DNA from: CADEED01 sp035765415
GTDB taxonomy: Bacteria; Pseudomonadota; Gammaproteobacteria; Steroidobacterales; Steroidobacteraceae
Reading direction: 5' to 3'
NCBI GenBank assembly: GCA_035765415.1
Contig: DASTXR010000048.1
Location: 1-14,040, forward strand
DNA length: 14,040 nt
This document shows, in pieces, positions 1 through 7,674 of the stretch. The first letter of the stretch is position 1; the number at the start of each line of letters is the position of its first letter. The notes under the pieces were generated by a model. That model ran no database searches, had not been told where the DNA came from, and was given only the letters and a program-made list of their open reading frames with translations. A program made the position numbers and the translations under genes.

Positions 1-2013
1 GGCGTGACTCAACGCGGCGCCGACTACGATTTCTATTTCGAGGTGAACTCCACCGGCATGAGCCTCGCCTTCGGCACCTATACGACGACGGTCACCGTCG
101 GATCGACGGATGCGAGCGGCAACGTCCTGCACTCGCGCGACATACCGGTGACGCTCACCGTTCGAGACGGCCTGCGCATCACGGACCTCGCTGTTTCCGC
201 GAACGGTCACGCGGGCGACTCGAGGTCCGTGGCGACGCGGACTTTCACGGTGGTCGGCCCCGCCAATACACAGTGGACCGCAACGTCTGGGGCGCCGTGG
301 CTTCGCGTCCCGGTCGGCACGCAGAACGGTCCGGGCGACTACCAGGTGACGATGGATGCGGGCGCGATGCCCAGCGGGTCTCACGACGGCACGATCACCA
401 TCGTGAACAACGCCGATGCGACCGACCGCGCCACGTTGCGGGTACATTTCTTTCTCCTGCCATCCTGTCCCTACCTGAAGCCGTTCAATACCGGCGGGCG
501 GCTGGGCGGCGACTCTGGGCTCGATCAGGCGCCCGTGACGTTCGAGTTCGCGATCGGCACCGGAACGAACGCATTTCCCTGGACAGTGTCGGGTCCGACC
601 TGGATGCGCTTCGATGCCACGAGTGGCATGACCTCGAGCACGTATTCCACGCTTCGAGCGAGCGCGGACTACAAGAATCTCGCGCCCGGTGACTATTCCG
701 GGACGATGGAACTCATATCGAACGTGAACGGTGAACGCTGCTTGAATCCAATCCAGGTGCAGGCACGCGTCGAGTTCAACCGCCTGCTCGTGACGTCGAC
801 CGGTGTGGCGTTCTCGAGATTTCCAGGTCGATCCGTGCTCTCGCGCACGCTGCGGGTCTCGGACACTCGCGCGGAGGGCGACGTCGCGTGGAATGCCGTC
901 GACGATGCCGCCTGGCTCACGGTGACAAACTCGGGTACGACCGAGGGTGAGCAAGGGGGCGCGCTTGCACTCATCGCGGATCCTGCGGGTCTTGCCGCGG
1001 GTCAGCACTACGCCACCGTCACGATTTCTGCGGCCAATGCCGGGCGAGTCCAGAATCAGCAAAGCGTGCGCGTCGGACTGACCATTCGCGACACAGACCC
1101 GCCCGTGTCCGTCGCCATCCCGAATTTCATGGACAACATTGCGGCGAATCCCGTCGATCCGGAGTTCTATGTCGAGGACGAACTCGGGGCCTTCAAGGTT
1201 TACGACGTGTACTCCGGCGCGCTGCTGCGTTCGTATCCCGGACTTGGAGGGACTTACGGATTCGCGGTGAGTGGCGACGGGCGCAATGTCTACCGCATCT
1301 TGGGCACCAACCTCGAATCATTCGATCCGCAGACTGGCGTCACGCAGCGTCAGTGGTCCGCATCTCTCGACCGAGGCGGAATCATCTACGCGCGACCCGA
1401 CGCGCACCCGGTGCTCATCGTCGGCGAAAGCGTGATCGTCGATCTCGAGACCCATTCGGTGAACGGCCAGTATCACCTGTATGCCGCACAGGCCGGGCTC
1501 TCGGCCAACCAGCGCATGCTGTACGGCGCATCACCCTACGGGAACGGCAACCTGTCGATCTTTGCGCAAAGCCTCCGGTACTCCTCGGTCGCCGTTCCCA
1601 ATGTGGTAATCCGCAGCGCCGGGCAATATGACTCGACCAACGACGCCGGTTATGTGGGTGTCGGCGCTTCGCAGGTGAGCAACCGCGTGTTTGCTGCCGC
1701 GCAGGGCCTCGCTCGACGCGTCGAAGTGATCGACGGCGCTTCGATGACGCTCCAGCCGCCGCTCACGTTGCCGGCGCCGCAGACACCGTATTTCGTGGAT
1801 ACCAGCTGGAATGGCCGCTTCGCCGTGATGTTCAGCCATTCGACCACGGGCGACGTCGTCGCGACCTTCAACGACGATGGCACGCCGCTCGGAGACTGGA
1901 GCGCCGGCTCGGGCGCAATCAATTACGAGGTGAAGAGTGTGGTCTTCGCCGGCGATGGCACGCGGCTCATGTCCCGCACCAGTGACGGTGGAGTCATCCA
2001 CGCCGTCAATTGA
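1..2013 (+). CDS. BACON-repeat / beta-propeller-like protein, 5' truncated
   Basis: The frame is open from base 1 to a TGA at 2011-2013. The true start lies outside the window, so the GTG at base 4 is probably not the start. Residues are counted from base 4. The N-terminal half holds about 100-residue beta-sandwich repeats: a partial one (~1-53), then ~58-148, ~155-258 and ~260-362. The three full repeats carry a paired-tryptophan signature (W91/W99, W193/W200, W296/W304) followed by a glycine-rich turn and a T-V/I-T-I-type strand, as in BACON domains. Residues ~370-669 look like a beta-propeller (phrases such as FAVSGDGRNVY and SFDPQTGVTQ). BACON domains are usually found in exported proteins that bind carbohydrate or other ligands. 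Export, ligand and role here are inference; the signal peptide would lie outside the window. The gene converges on mutS with a 23-bp gap and no evident terminator between them. Confidence 0.75.
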   Translation, partial: GVTQRGADYDFYFEVNSTGMSLAFGTYTTTVTVGSTDASGNVLHSRDIPVTLTVRDGLRITDLAVSANGHAGDSRSVATRTFTVVGPANTQWTATSGAPWLRVPVGTQNGPGDYQVTMDAGAMPSGSHDGTITIVNNADATDRATLRVHFFLLPSCPYLKPFNTGGRLGGDSGLDQAPVTFEFAIGTGTNAFPWTVSGPTWMRFDATSGMTSSTYSTLRASADYKNLAPGDYSGTMELISNVNGERCLNPIQVQARVEFNRLLVTSTGVAFSRFPGRSVLSRTLRVSDTRAEGDVAWNAVDDAAWLTVTNSGTTEGEQGGALALIADPAGLAAGQHYATVTISAANAGRVQNQQSVRVGLTIRDTDPPVSVAIPNFMDNIAANPVDPEFYVEDELGAFKVYDVYSGALLRSYPGLGGTYGFAVSGDGRNVYRILGTNLESFDPQTGVTQRQWSASLDRGGIIYARPDAHPVLIVGESVIVDLETHSVNGQYHLYAAQAGLSANQRMLYGASPYGNGNLSIFAQSLRYSSVAVPNVVIRSAGQYDSTNDAGYVGVGASQVSNRVFAAAQGLARRVEVIDGASMTLQPPLTLPAPQTPYFVDTSWNGRFAVMFSHSTTGDVVATFNDDGTPLGDWSAGSGAINYEVKSVVFAGDGTRLMSRTSDGGVIHAVN

Positions 2014-2036
2014 TCGGCCGGGAGCGAGTTCAAGCC

Positions 2037-4709
2037 TCAGCCCAGCAGCGCGCGCAATTTGTAGACGAGCTCGAGCGCAGCACGCGGCGTGAGATCGTCG
2101 GCACTCACGGCCCGCAGCGCCGCCTCGAGTTCGAGCAGCCGCGGGTCCGGCGGCGGTGCCGGCGGTGGTTCGAGCGGTAGTTGGGCCTGCGGAGTGTGTG
2201 AAGGCTGGCTTCGGCCGCGCGACCGCGGGTTGTGCGCAGTGGCATCGGTTTGCGAGCCGCCGCCTTTCTCGAGCGCCGCCAGGTATTCGCGGGCCGCCGC
2301 GATCACTTCACGCGGTACGCCCGCCAGCTGCGCGACGGCAAGCCCGTAGCTGCGGCTCGCGGGACCTTCCTTGACGGCGTGCAGGAACACGATGCCGTCG
2401 CGATGCTCGGTCGCATCGAGATGCACGTTGGCGCAGCCGTCGATCTCGTGAGCGAGGCTCGTGAGCTCGAAGTAGTGAGTCGCAAACAACGTGAAACTGC
2501 GGTTGACGCGCGCGATGTGGCGCGCCACCGCCCAGGCCAGCGACAGGCCGTCGAACGTGCTGGTGCCGCGACCGATCTCGTCCATGAGGATGAGGCTCTT
2601 GTCCGTGGCGTTGTTCAGGATGTTGGCGGCCTCGGTCATCTCCACCATGAACGTGGAGCGTCCGCCCGCCAGGTCATCGCCGGCGCCGATGCGCGTGAAG
2701 ATGCGGTCCAGCGGACCCAACACGGCGCGCTCGGCGGGCACGAAGCTGCCGACGTGCGCGAGCAGCGCGATCAGCGCGCCCTGGCGCATGTACGTGGACT
2801 TGCCGCCCATGTTGGGGCCGGTGACGATCAGCATGCGTCGCGATGCATCGAGCACGAGGTCGTTGGGCACGAACGGGCCGTCGATGAAGTGTTCGACCAC
2901 GGGATGGCGGCCGCCGCGGATCTCGAGCCGCGTCTCGGCGACGAGCTGCGGTTCGGTCCACGCCAGTTGCGCGGCGCGTTCGGCCAGCGCGCTCAGCGTA
3001 TCGAGTGACGCCAGCGCTCCGGCGGTGGACTGCAACGCCGCGAGCCGGTCGGTGAGCTGCGTCAGCACGGTCTCGTAGATTTCCCGCTCGCGCGCCAGCG
3101 ATTTTTCGCGCGCGCCCAGCACCTTGTCTTCGAAGCTCTTGAGCTCGGGCGTGATGAATCGCTCGGCGTTCTTCACGGTCTGGCGGCGGATGTAATCCTT
3201 GGGAACGTTGTCCGCCTGCGAACGCGACACTTCTATATAGAAACCCGACACCCGGTTGTAGGCGAGCTTCAGCGAAGAGAGGCCCGAGCGATCCCGTTCG
3301 CGCCGCTCGAGCTCCAGCAGGAAGTCGTCGGTGTGCGTGGCGATGCGGCGCAACTCGTCGAGCTCGGCATCGTAGCCGGGCGCGATGACGTCGCCATCGC
3401 GCAGGACCACGGACGGCTCCTCGGCGATGGCCTGCTGCAGCAACGCCAGCACGTCGGCATGTTCGCTCACCGTGTTTGTGAGCTCGATGACGAGCGGCGC
3501 TTCGATGCGCCTGAGGCTGGCGCGCAGCGCCGGCAAAGCCGCGATGGACGCACGCAGGCTGGTGAGGTCGCGCGGCCGCGCACTGCGCAGCGCCACGCGC
3601 GAGAGGATGCGTTCGACGTCGCCGATGGCGCGCAGCGGCTCGCGCAGGCCCTCGAAGCGCCGCGCATCCACTAACAAGGAGATCGCCTGGTAGCGGCGGC
3701 GCAGCTCCTGCTGGTTGGTCAGCGGGCGGTTGAGCCATCGGCGCAGGCAACGCGAGCCCATGGGCGTGACCGTGGAATCCAGCAACGCGAACAGCGTCGC
3801 CGAGTCCTGGCCCGACAGCGACACGTCGATCTCGAGATTGCGGCGCGTGGCCGCATCGAGATGCAGCGCGTCGCCGCGTTCCTCGACAGCCAGCGTGTTG
3901 ATGTGAGGCAGCGCCGTCTTCTGCGTCTCGCGCACGTATTGCAGCAGCGCGCCCGCCGCGGAAATTGCCAGCGGCAGATCGTCGGCGCCGAAACCGCGCA
4001 GGTCGAGTGTGCCGAGCTGGTCGGTCAGCAGGCGCGAGGCGCTGGCGAATTCGAAGTGCCACGGCGGGCGCACGCGCTGCTCACCCAGCGCCAGAGAATG
4101 GACAATCGCGGCGATCTCGCGCGACTGATCCTCGGGCACCAGCAACTCCGCGGGCTTGAGCCGTTCGAGCTCGGCTTCCAGCGCGGCGGCACCATCGGCC
4201 TCGAGCACGGAGAAGCGCCCCGCGGCGAGATCCAGCCACGCGAGGCCGAACGTCACGCCATCCTTCGATGCGCGCCGCGACACCGCGGCCAACAGGGTCT
4301 CGCGGCGTTGTTCGAGCAGCGCTTCGTCAGTCACAGTGCCGGGCGTGACCACGCGCACGACCTGGCGGTCCACCGGGCCCTTGGACTTCGCCGGGTCGCC
4401 GATCTGTTCGCAGATGGCCACCGACTCGCCCTTGCGCACCAGGCGCGCGAGATAGGTCTCCACGGCGTGATACGGCACGCCCGCCATCGGAATCGGCTCG
4501 CCGGCGGATTGTCCGCGCGAGGTCAGCGTGATGTCGATGAGCTTGGCGACACGACGGGCGTCGTCGAAGAACAGCTCATAGAAATCGCCCATGCGATAGA
4601 AGAGAAGGGATCGGGGATGTTCGGCCTTGATGCGCAGGTATTGCTGCATCATCGGCGTGTGGCCGGATGCCGCCCCTGTCACGCCACTCGATTTGTCGTT
4701 TGCCATCAT
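2037..4709 (-). CDS. mutS: DNA mismatch repair protein MutS
   Basis: MutS recognises base mismatches and small loops and recruits MutL to start repair. The product is 890 aa against 853 in E. coli. Visible landmarks are the mismatch-wedge motif GDFYEL (F43 and E45, matching E. coli F36 and E38), the Walker A GPNMGGKST from residue 631, and the Walker B acid pair D710/E711 within LMDEIGRGTST. Next come FATHYFELT and a C-terminal LTPRAALELVYKL helix region (~873-885) for tetramerisation. The extra length is mostly a proline-rich linker before that helix, containing QLPLE (~843-847), a possible sliding-clamp-binding motif. Two adjacent ATGs (4709 and 4706) are possible starts, and a GGGAG Shine-Dalgarno lies just upstream, inside a strong hairpin. 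The frame stays open further upstream to 5564, but that extension overlaps the membrane protein gene and lacks MutS similarity. Probably co-transcribed with the HdeD-like gene 44 bp upstream. Confidence 0.97.
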   Translation of the reverse strand: MMANDKSSGVTGAASGHTPMMQQYLRIKAEHPRSLLFYRMGDFYELFFDDARRVAKLIDITLTSRGQSAGEPIPMAGVPYHAVETYLARLVRKGESVAICEQIGDPAKSKGPVDRQVVRVVTPGTVTDEALLEQRRETLLAAVSRRASKDGVTFGLAWLDLAAGRFSVLEADGAAALEAELERLKPAELLVPEDQSREIAAIVHSLALGEQRVRPPWHFEFASASRLLTDQLGTLDLRGFGADDLPLAISAAGALLQYVRETQKTALPHINTLAVEERGDALHLDAATRRNLEIDVSLSGQDSATLFALLDSTVTPMGSRCLRRWLNRPLTNQQELRRRYQAISLLVDARRFEGLREPLRAIGDVERILSRVALRSARPRDLTSLRASIAALPALRASLRRIEAPLVIELTNTVSEHADVLALLQQAIAEEPSVVLRDGDVIAPGYDAELDELRRIATHTDDFLLELERRERDRSGLSSLKLAYNRVSGFYIEVSRSQADNVPKDYIRRQTVKNAERFITPELKSFEDKVLGAREKSLAREREIYETVLTQLTDRLAALQSTAGALASLDTLSALAERAAQLAWTEPQLVAETRLEIRGGRHPVVEHFIDGPFVPNDLVLDASRRMLIVTGPNMGGKSTYMRQGALIALLAHVGSFVPAERAVLGPLDRIFTRIGAGDDLAGGRSTFMVEMTEAANILNNATDKSLILMDEIGRGTSTFDGLSLAWAVARHIARVNRSFTLFATHYFELTSLAHEIDGCANVHLDATEHRDGIVFLHAVKEGPASRSYGLAVAQLAGVPREVIAAAREYLAALEKGGGSQTDATAHNPRSRGRSQPSHTPQAQLPLEPPPAPPPDPRLLELEAALRAVSADDLTPRAALELVYKLRALLG

Positions 4710-4710
4710 T

Positions 4711-4746
4711 CTCCCGCTGCGTCCGTTCACGAGGACGCAGCGGGAG
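4711..4746 (-). promoter_or_regulatory. Hairpin that occludes the mutS ribosome binding site
   Basis: A perfect 14-bp inverted repeat: CTCCCGCTGCGTCC at 4711-4724 and GGACGCAGCGGGAG at 4733-4746, with an 8-nt loop. In the minus-strand transcript the 3' arm ends in GCGGGAG, one base before the first mutS ATG and four before the second. The only good Shine-Dalgarno is therefore base-paired when the hairpin forms. No U-tract follows the stem on either strand, so a classical intrinsic terminator is unlikely. A role in limiting mutS translation, or in separating its expression from the upstream gene, is inference. Confidence 0.7.
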
Positions 4747-4753
4747 GAGTGTA

Positions 4754-5281
4754 CTAGCTCGTCGCCATCGAACGAGCCGCGGAACCGCCCGTTATCATGA
4801 TCAGGCCGATGAACAGCAGCTTGATGCCGAGCAGGATCCCCAGCGCCCAGGCCCCGGAAAGCGGGAACTGCGCCCAGAGCAGCACACCCAGCAGAATTGA
4901 AATGACGCCCGCGATCGTGAACCACGTGCGGCGGGTGCTGAGCCCGACCGCAATCTCGGAGACTCCATCCACGATGAAGTACAGGGAGAGCAGAATGGTC
5001 AGGAAGCCGGCGGCGAACAATGGGTTCACCACCAGGAGCATGCCGCACACCAGCGTCAGCCCGGCCAGCAGGAACTTGAGGATCCCCTCGCCGACGCTGC
5101 CGGCCTGAAAGGCCCAGACGAGTCTGACCACGCCGCCCATGACGACCAGGAATCCCAGCAGCAGTGCGATGGAAAGGCCGGTGATCACGGGCGCAATCAT
5201 GCAGAGCAGCCCGAGGATGACGGCGATGATGCCGAAGGTGGTCATGCGTTTGCCGTCGACCATGGTGGTTGGTGCATTCAT
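4754..5281 (-). CDS. HdeD-like (DUF308) membrane protein
   Basis: A 175-aa hydrophobic protein with six predicted transmembrane helices at about 15-33, 35-58, 68-86, 90-112, 121-139 and 143-165. They form three similar helix pairs, the arrangement of the HdeD/DUF308 family of small inner-membrane proteins. E. coli HdeD is linked to acid resistance at high cell density; no biochemical activity is established for the family. The start chosen is ATG 5281 (MNAPTTMVDGKR), with AAGGGAG about 11 bases upstream. An upstream in-frame start at 5416 would add an arginine/proline-rich stretch unlike the family. The gene precedes mutS on the same strand and is transcribed away from pncC. A stress role is inference from the family. 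Confidence 0.82.
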   Translation of the reverse strand: MNAPTTMVDGKRMTTFGIIAVILGLLCMIAPVITGLSIALLLGFLVVMGGVVRLVWAFQAGSVGEGILKFLLAGLTLVCGMLLVVNPLFAAGFLTILLSLYFIVDGVSEIAVGLSTRRTWFTIAGVISILLGVLLWAQFPLSGAWALGILLGIKLLFIGLIMITGGSAARSMATS

Positions 5282-5430
5282 AGGAATTCGGGCTCCCTTG
5301 TCTTTGTTTCGTTGGCAGGAAATCGACCGTCCGGGCCTTCTTAGCACCGGCCCGGGCAGGGCGCTGCCATGGAACCGCACTGGTAGGAACGGGTGCGGCC
5401 GGCGGGGCGCGTGCATGCGAGAATCGCCGC
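5282..5430. other. Divergent intergenic region (HdeD-like/mutS versus pncC)
   Basis: These 149 bp lie between two divergently transcribed units and should hold promoters for both. I see no clear sigma-70 hexamer pair on either strand. Two small perfect inverted repeats are present: CCGGGCC (5331-5337) with GGCCCGG (5349-5355), and CCGCAC (5375-5380) with GTGCGG (5393-5398). They could be operator half-sites or leader hairpins, or chance in GC-rich DNA. Confidence 0.35.
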
Positions 5431-5943
5431 GTGAACGTTCCCTCTGACACCACGTTGGCTGCGCTCACCCGCGAGGTCGGGGTGCAGTTGCATCGCTCGT
5501 CCCGCCGTCTCGTCACCGCCGAATCCTGCACGGGCGGATGGATTGCCAAGCTCATCACCGACATCGCGGGCAGCTCCGAGTGGTTCGATTGTGGCTTCGT
5601 GTGTTACTCGAACGCGGCCAAGACACGCGACCTTGGTGTGCCGGCAGATCTCATCGAAAGTGAAGGTGCGGTCAGCGATGAAGTCGTGCGCGCCATGGCC
5701 GAAGGTGCGATGAAGCGCAGCGGCGCCAACGTGGGACTGGCCGTGAGCGGCATCGCCGGGCCTGGTGGAGCCGTGGACGGCAAGCCCGTGGGCACAGTCT
5801 GGTTCGCGCTCGCGTACCGGCAGGAAGACCGGCTGGAATGCCAGGGCCACCTCGTTCAGTTCGACGGGAATCGCGACGCGGTGCGGCGCCAGGCCGTCGA
5901 ATTCGCGCTCAACCTGCTGCGCGCGATTCCACCACGCGTTTGA
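5431..5943 (+). CDS. pncC: Nicotinamide-nucleotide amidohydrolase (CinA C-terminal domain type)
   Basis: PncC deamidates nicotinamide mononucleotide to nicotinate mononucleotide and so recycles the NMN released by DNA ligase. The 170-aa product is the stand-alone CinA C-terminal domain, without the N-terminal MoCF-like domain of full CinA, as in E. coli PncC. Conserved stretches are AESCTGGWIAK with the catalytic-type Ser32, GFVCYSNAAK with Lys64, and the SGIAGPGG loop (~111-118). The start is GTG 5431, with a weak GAGA-type Shine-Dalgarno about 7 bases upstream; no in-frame ATG fits. It begins the plus-strand run leading to recA, a conserved position in gammaproteobacteria. The stop is 2 nt before thpR, which suggests co-transcription. 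Confidence 0.93.
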   Translation: MNVPSDTTLAALTREVGVQLHRSSRRLVTAESCTGGWIAKLITDIAGSSEWFDCGFVCYSNAAKTRDLGVPADLIESEGAVSDEVVRAMAEGAMKRSGANVGLAVSGIAGPGGAVDGKPVGTVWFALAYRQEDRLECQGHLVQFDGNRDAVRRQAVEFALNLLRAIPPRV

Positions 5944-5945
5944 GC

Positions 5946-6479
5946 ATGCGGCTGTTCTTTGCGCTGCAACCCACGCCGGACCAGAACACCGCGCTGTCCG
6001 CGCATGTCGCGCCGGTCATCGCGCAGCTGCAGGCACAACCCGTGCCCGCGCAAAATCTGCATGCCACGCTGTGCTTCATCGGCGCGATAGAGCCTGAAAG
6101 GCTCGATGCATTACGCGCCGCGGCGGCGAGCCTGCGCGGCCGGCCGGTGACGCTCGAGTTCGACGCGCTCGAATATTGGGAAGCGCCGAAAATATTGTGC
6201 GCCACGGCTTCCCGGGATTTGTCGTCGGCCAGCGAGCTCGCCATTGCGCTGGGTGAAGCCGCGGTCGCGGCGGGATTTGCGCCCGACCTCAAACCATTTC
6301 GCGCGCATCTCACGTTGGCGCGCAAGATTGCGCCGACACAGGCGTCAACCGTTCCGCTGCCACTGCCACTCGTGCCGTCGACGGTGTTGCGTGCCAAAAA
6401 ATTTGTGTTGATGTCGAGTCGCCGGGAAGGAGCGCTCTCGATATACAGTGCCGTCGATTCCTGGGCACTGTATGACTGA
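5946..6479 (+). CDS. thpR: RNA 2',3'-cyclic phosphodiesterase (2H family, LigT-like)
   Basis: A 177-aa member of the 2H phosphoesterase superfamily, which opens RNA 2',3'-cyclic phosphates and was first described as 2'-5' RNA ligase activity. Both catalytic H-x-T-x motifs are present: HATL at residues 39-42 and HLTL at 121-124. The opening MRLFFAL strand is typical of the family, and the length matches the usual 175-185 aa. The start is ATG 5946, two bases after the pncC stop. No clear Shine-Dalgarno is visible, so translation is probably coupled to pncC. An upstream in-frame start at 5838 would overlap pncC by about 100 bp and is unlikely. Its place between pncC and recA is not part of the E. 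coli order. The biological substrate is unknown. Confidence 0.92.
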   Translation: MRLFFALQPTPDQNTALSAHVAPVIAQLQAQPVPAQNLHATLCFIGAIEPERLDALRAAAASLRGRPVTLEFDALEYWEAPKILCATASRDLSSASELAIALGEAAVAAGFAPDLKPFRAHLTLARKIAPTQASTVPLPLPLVPSTVLRAKKFVLMSSRREGALSIYSAVDSWALYD

Positions 6480-6504
6480 AATTCTCAGTGTTTCGAAGAG
6501 AAAT

Positions 6505-6524
6505 TCCTGTGTATTTATACAGGA
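6505..6524 (+). promoter_or_regulatory. LexA operator (SOS box) of recA
   Basis: A perfect 20-bp palindrome in its outer arms: TCCTGT, an 8-bp AT-rich core, then ACAGGA. The core CTGT (6507-6510), N8, ACAG (6519-6522) matches the gammaproteobacterial LexA consensus. It lies 56-75 bp upstream of the recA ATG, where recA operators are normally found, so LexA repression with release after DNA damage is expected. Confidence 0.93.
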
Positions 6525-6529
6525 GCTTG

Positions 6530-6538
6530 TGCTAAATT
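6530..6538 (+). promoter_or_regulatory. Candidate extended -10 element of the recA promoter
   Basis: TGCTAAATT reads as an extended -10 (TG, one base, then TAAATT) just downstream of the LexA box. Its -35 region would fall within the operator, so bound LexA would block RNA polymerase. No good -35 hexamer is visible. A rival -10 (TATACA, 6516-6521) lies inside the box itself. Confidence 0.4.
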
Positions 6539-6579
6539 TTTTTCACCAAAATTAGCTCGCTCGCAAAGGGGATTTCGCG

Positions 6580-7611
<1,032 letters not shown>

Positions 7612-7616
7612 CCAAT

Positions 7617-7665
7617 GGGGACTGATCTTTTTTTGACGGCTTCCGGCAAAAATAGATCTGTCCCC
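7617..7665. repeat. REP-like inverted repeat between recA and the amidohydrolase gene
   Basis: The left arm GGGGACTGATCTTTTTTT (7617-7634) and right arm AAAAATAGATCTGTCCCC (7648-7665) pair at 16 of 18 positions around a 13-nt loop. GGGGAC…GTCCCC palindromes of this style recall REP-type units associated with RAYT (IS200-like) transposases in gammaproteobacteria; that link is from memory and inference. The unit fills almost the whole recA–amidohydrolase gap. It could form a stable RNA hairpin after recA, but it lacks a U-tract after the stem, so terminator function is doubtful. Confidence 0.65.
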
Positions 7666-7674
7666 TCTTAGAAC

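Noticed and set aside
2014..2036. Possible bidirectional terminator between the BACON gene and mutS
   Set aside because: Only 23 bp with no stem of useful length and no T-tract on either side.
2674..4062. A 462-codon open frame within mutS in another frame of the same strand
   Set aside because: Arg/Ala-rich out-of-frame reading of mutS with no domain; MutS fills the region in its own frame.
3861..4757. A 298-codon plus-strand frame opposite mutS
   Set aside because: Antisense shadow of mutS; no ribosome site or recognisable domain.
4710..5564. Extension of the mutS frame to an upstream start at 5564
   Set aside because: The extra ~285 residues overlap the HdeD-like gene and part of pncC, are low-complexity and do not resemble MutS.
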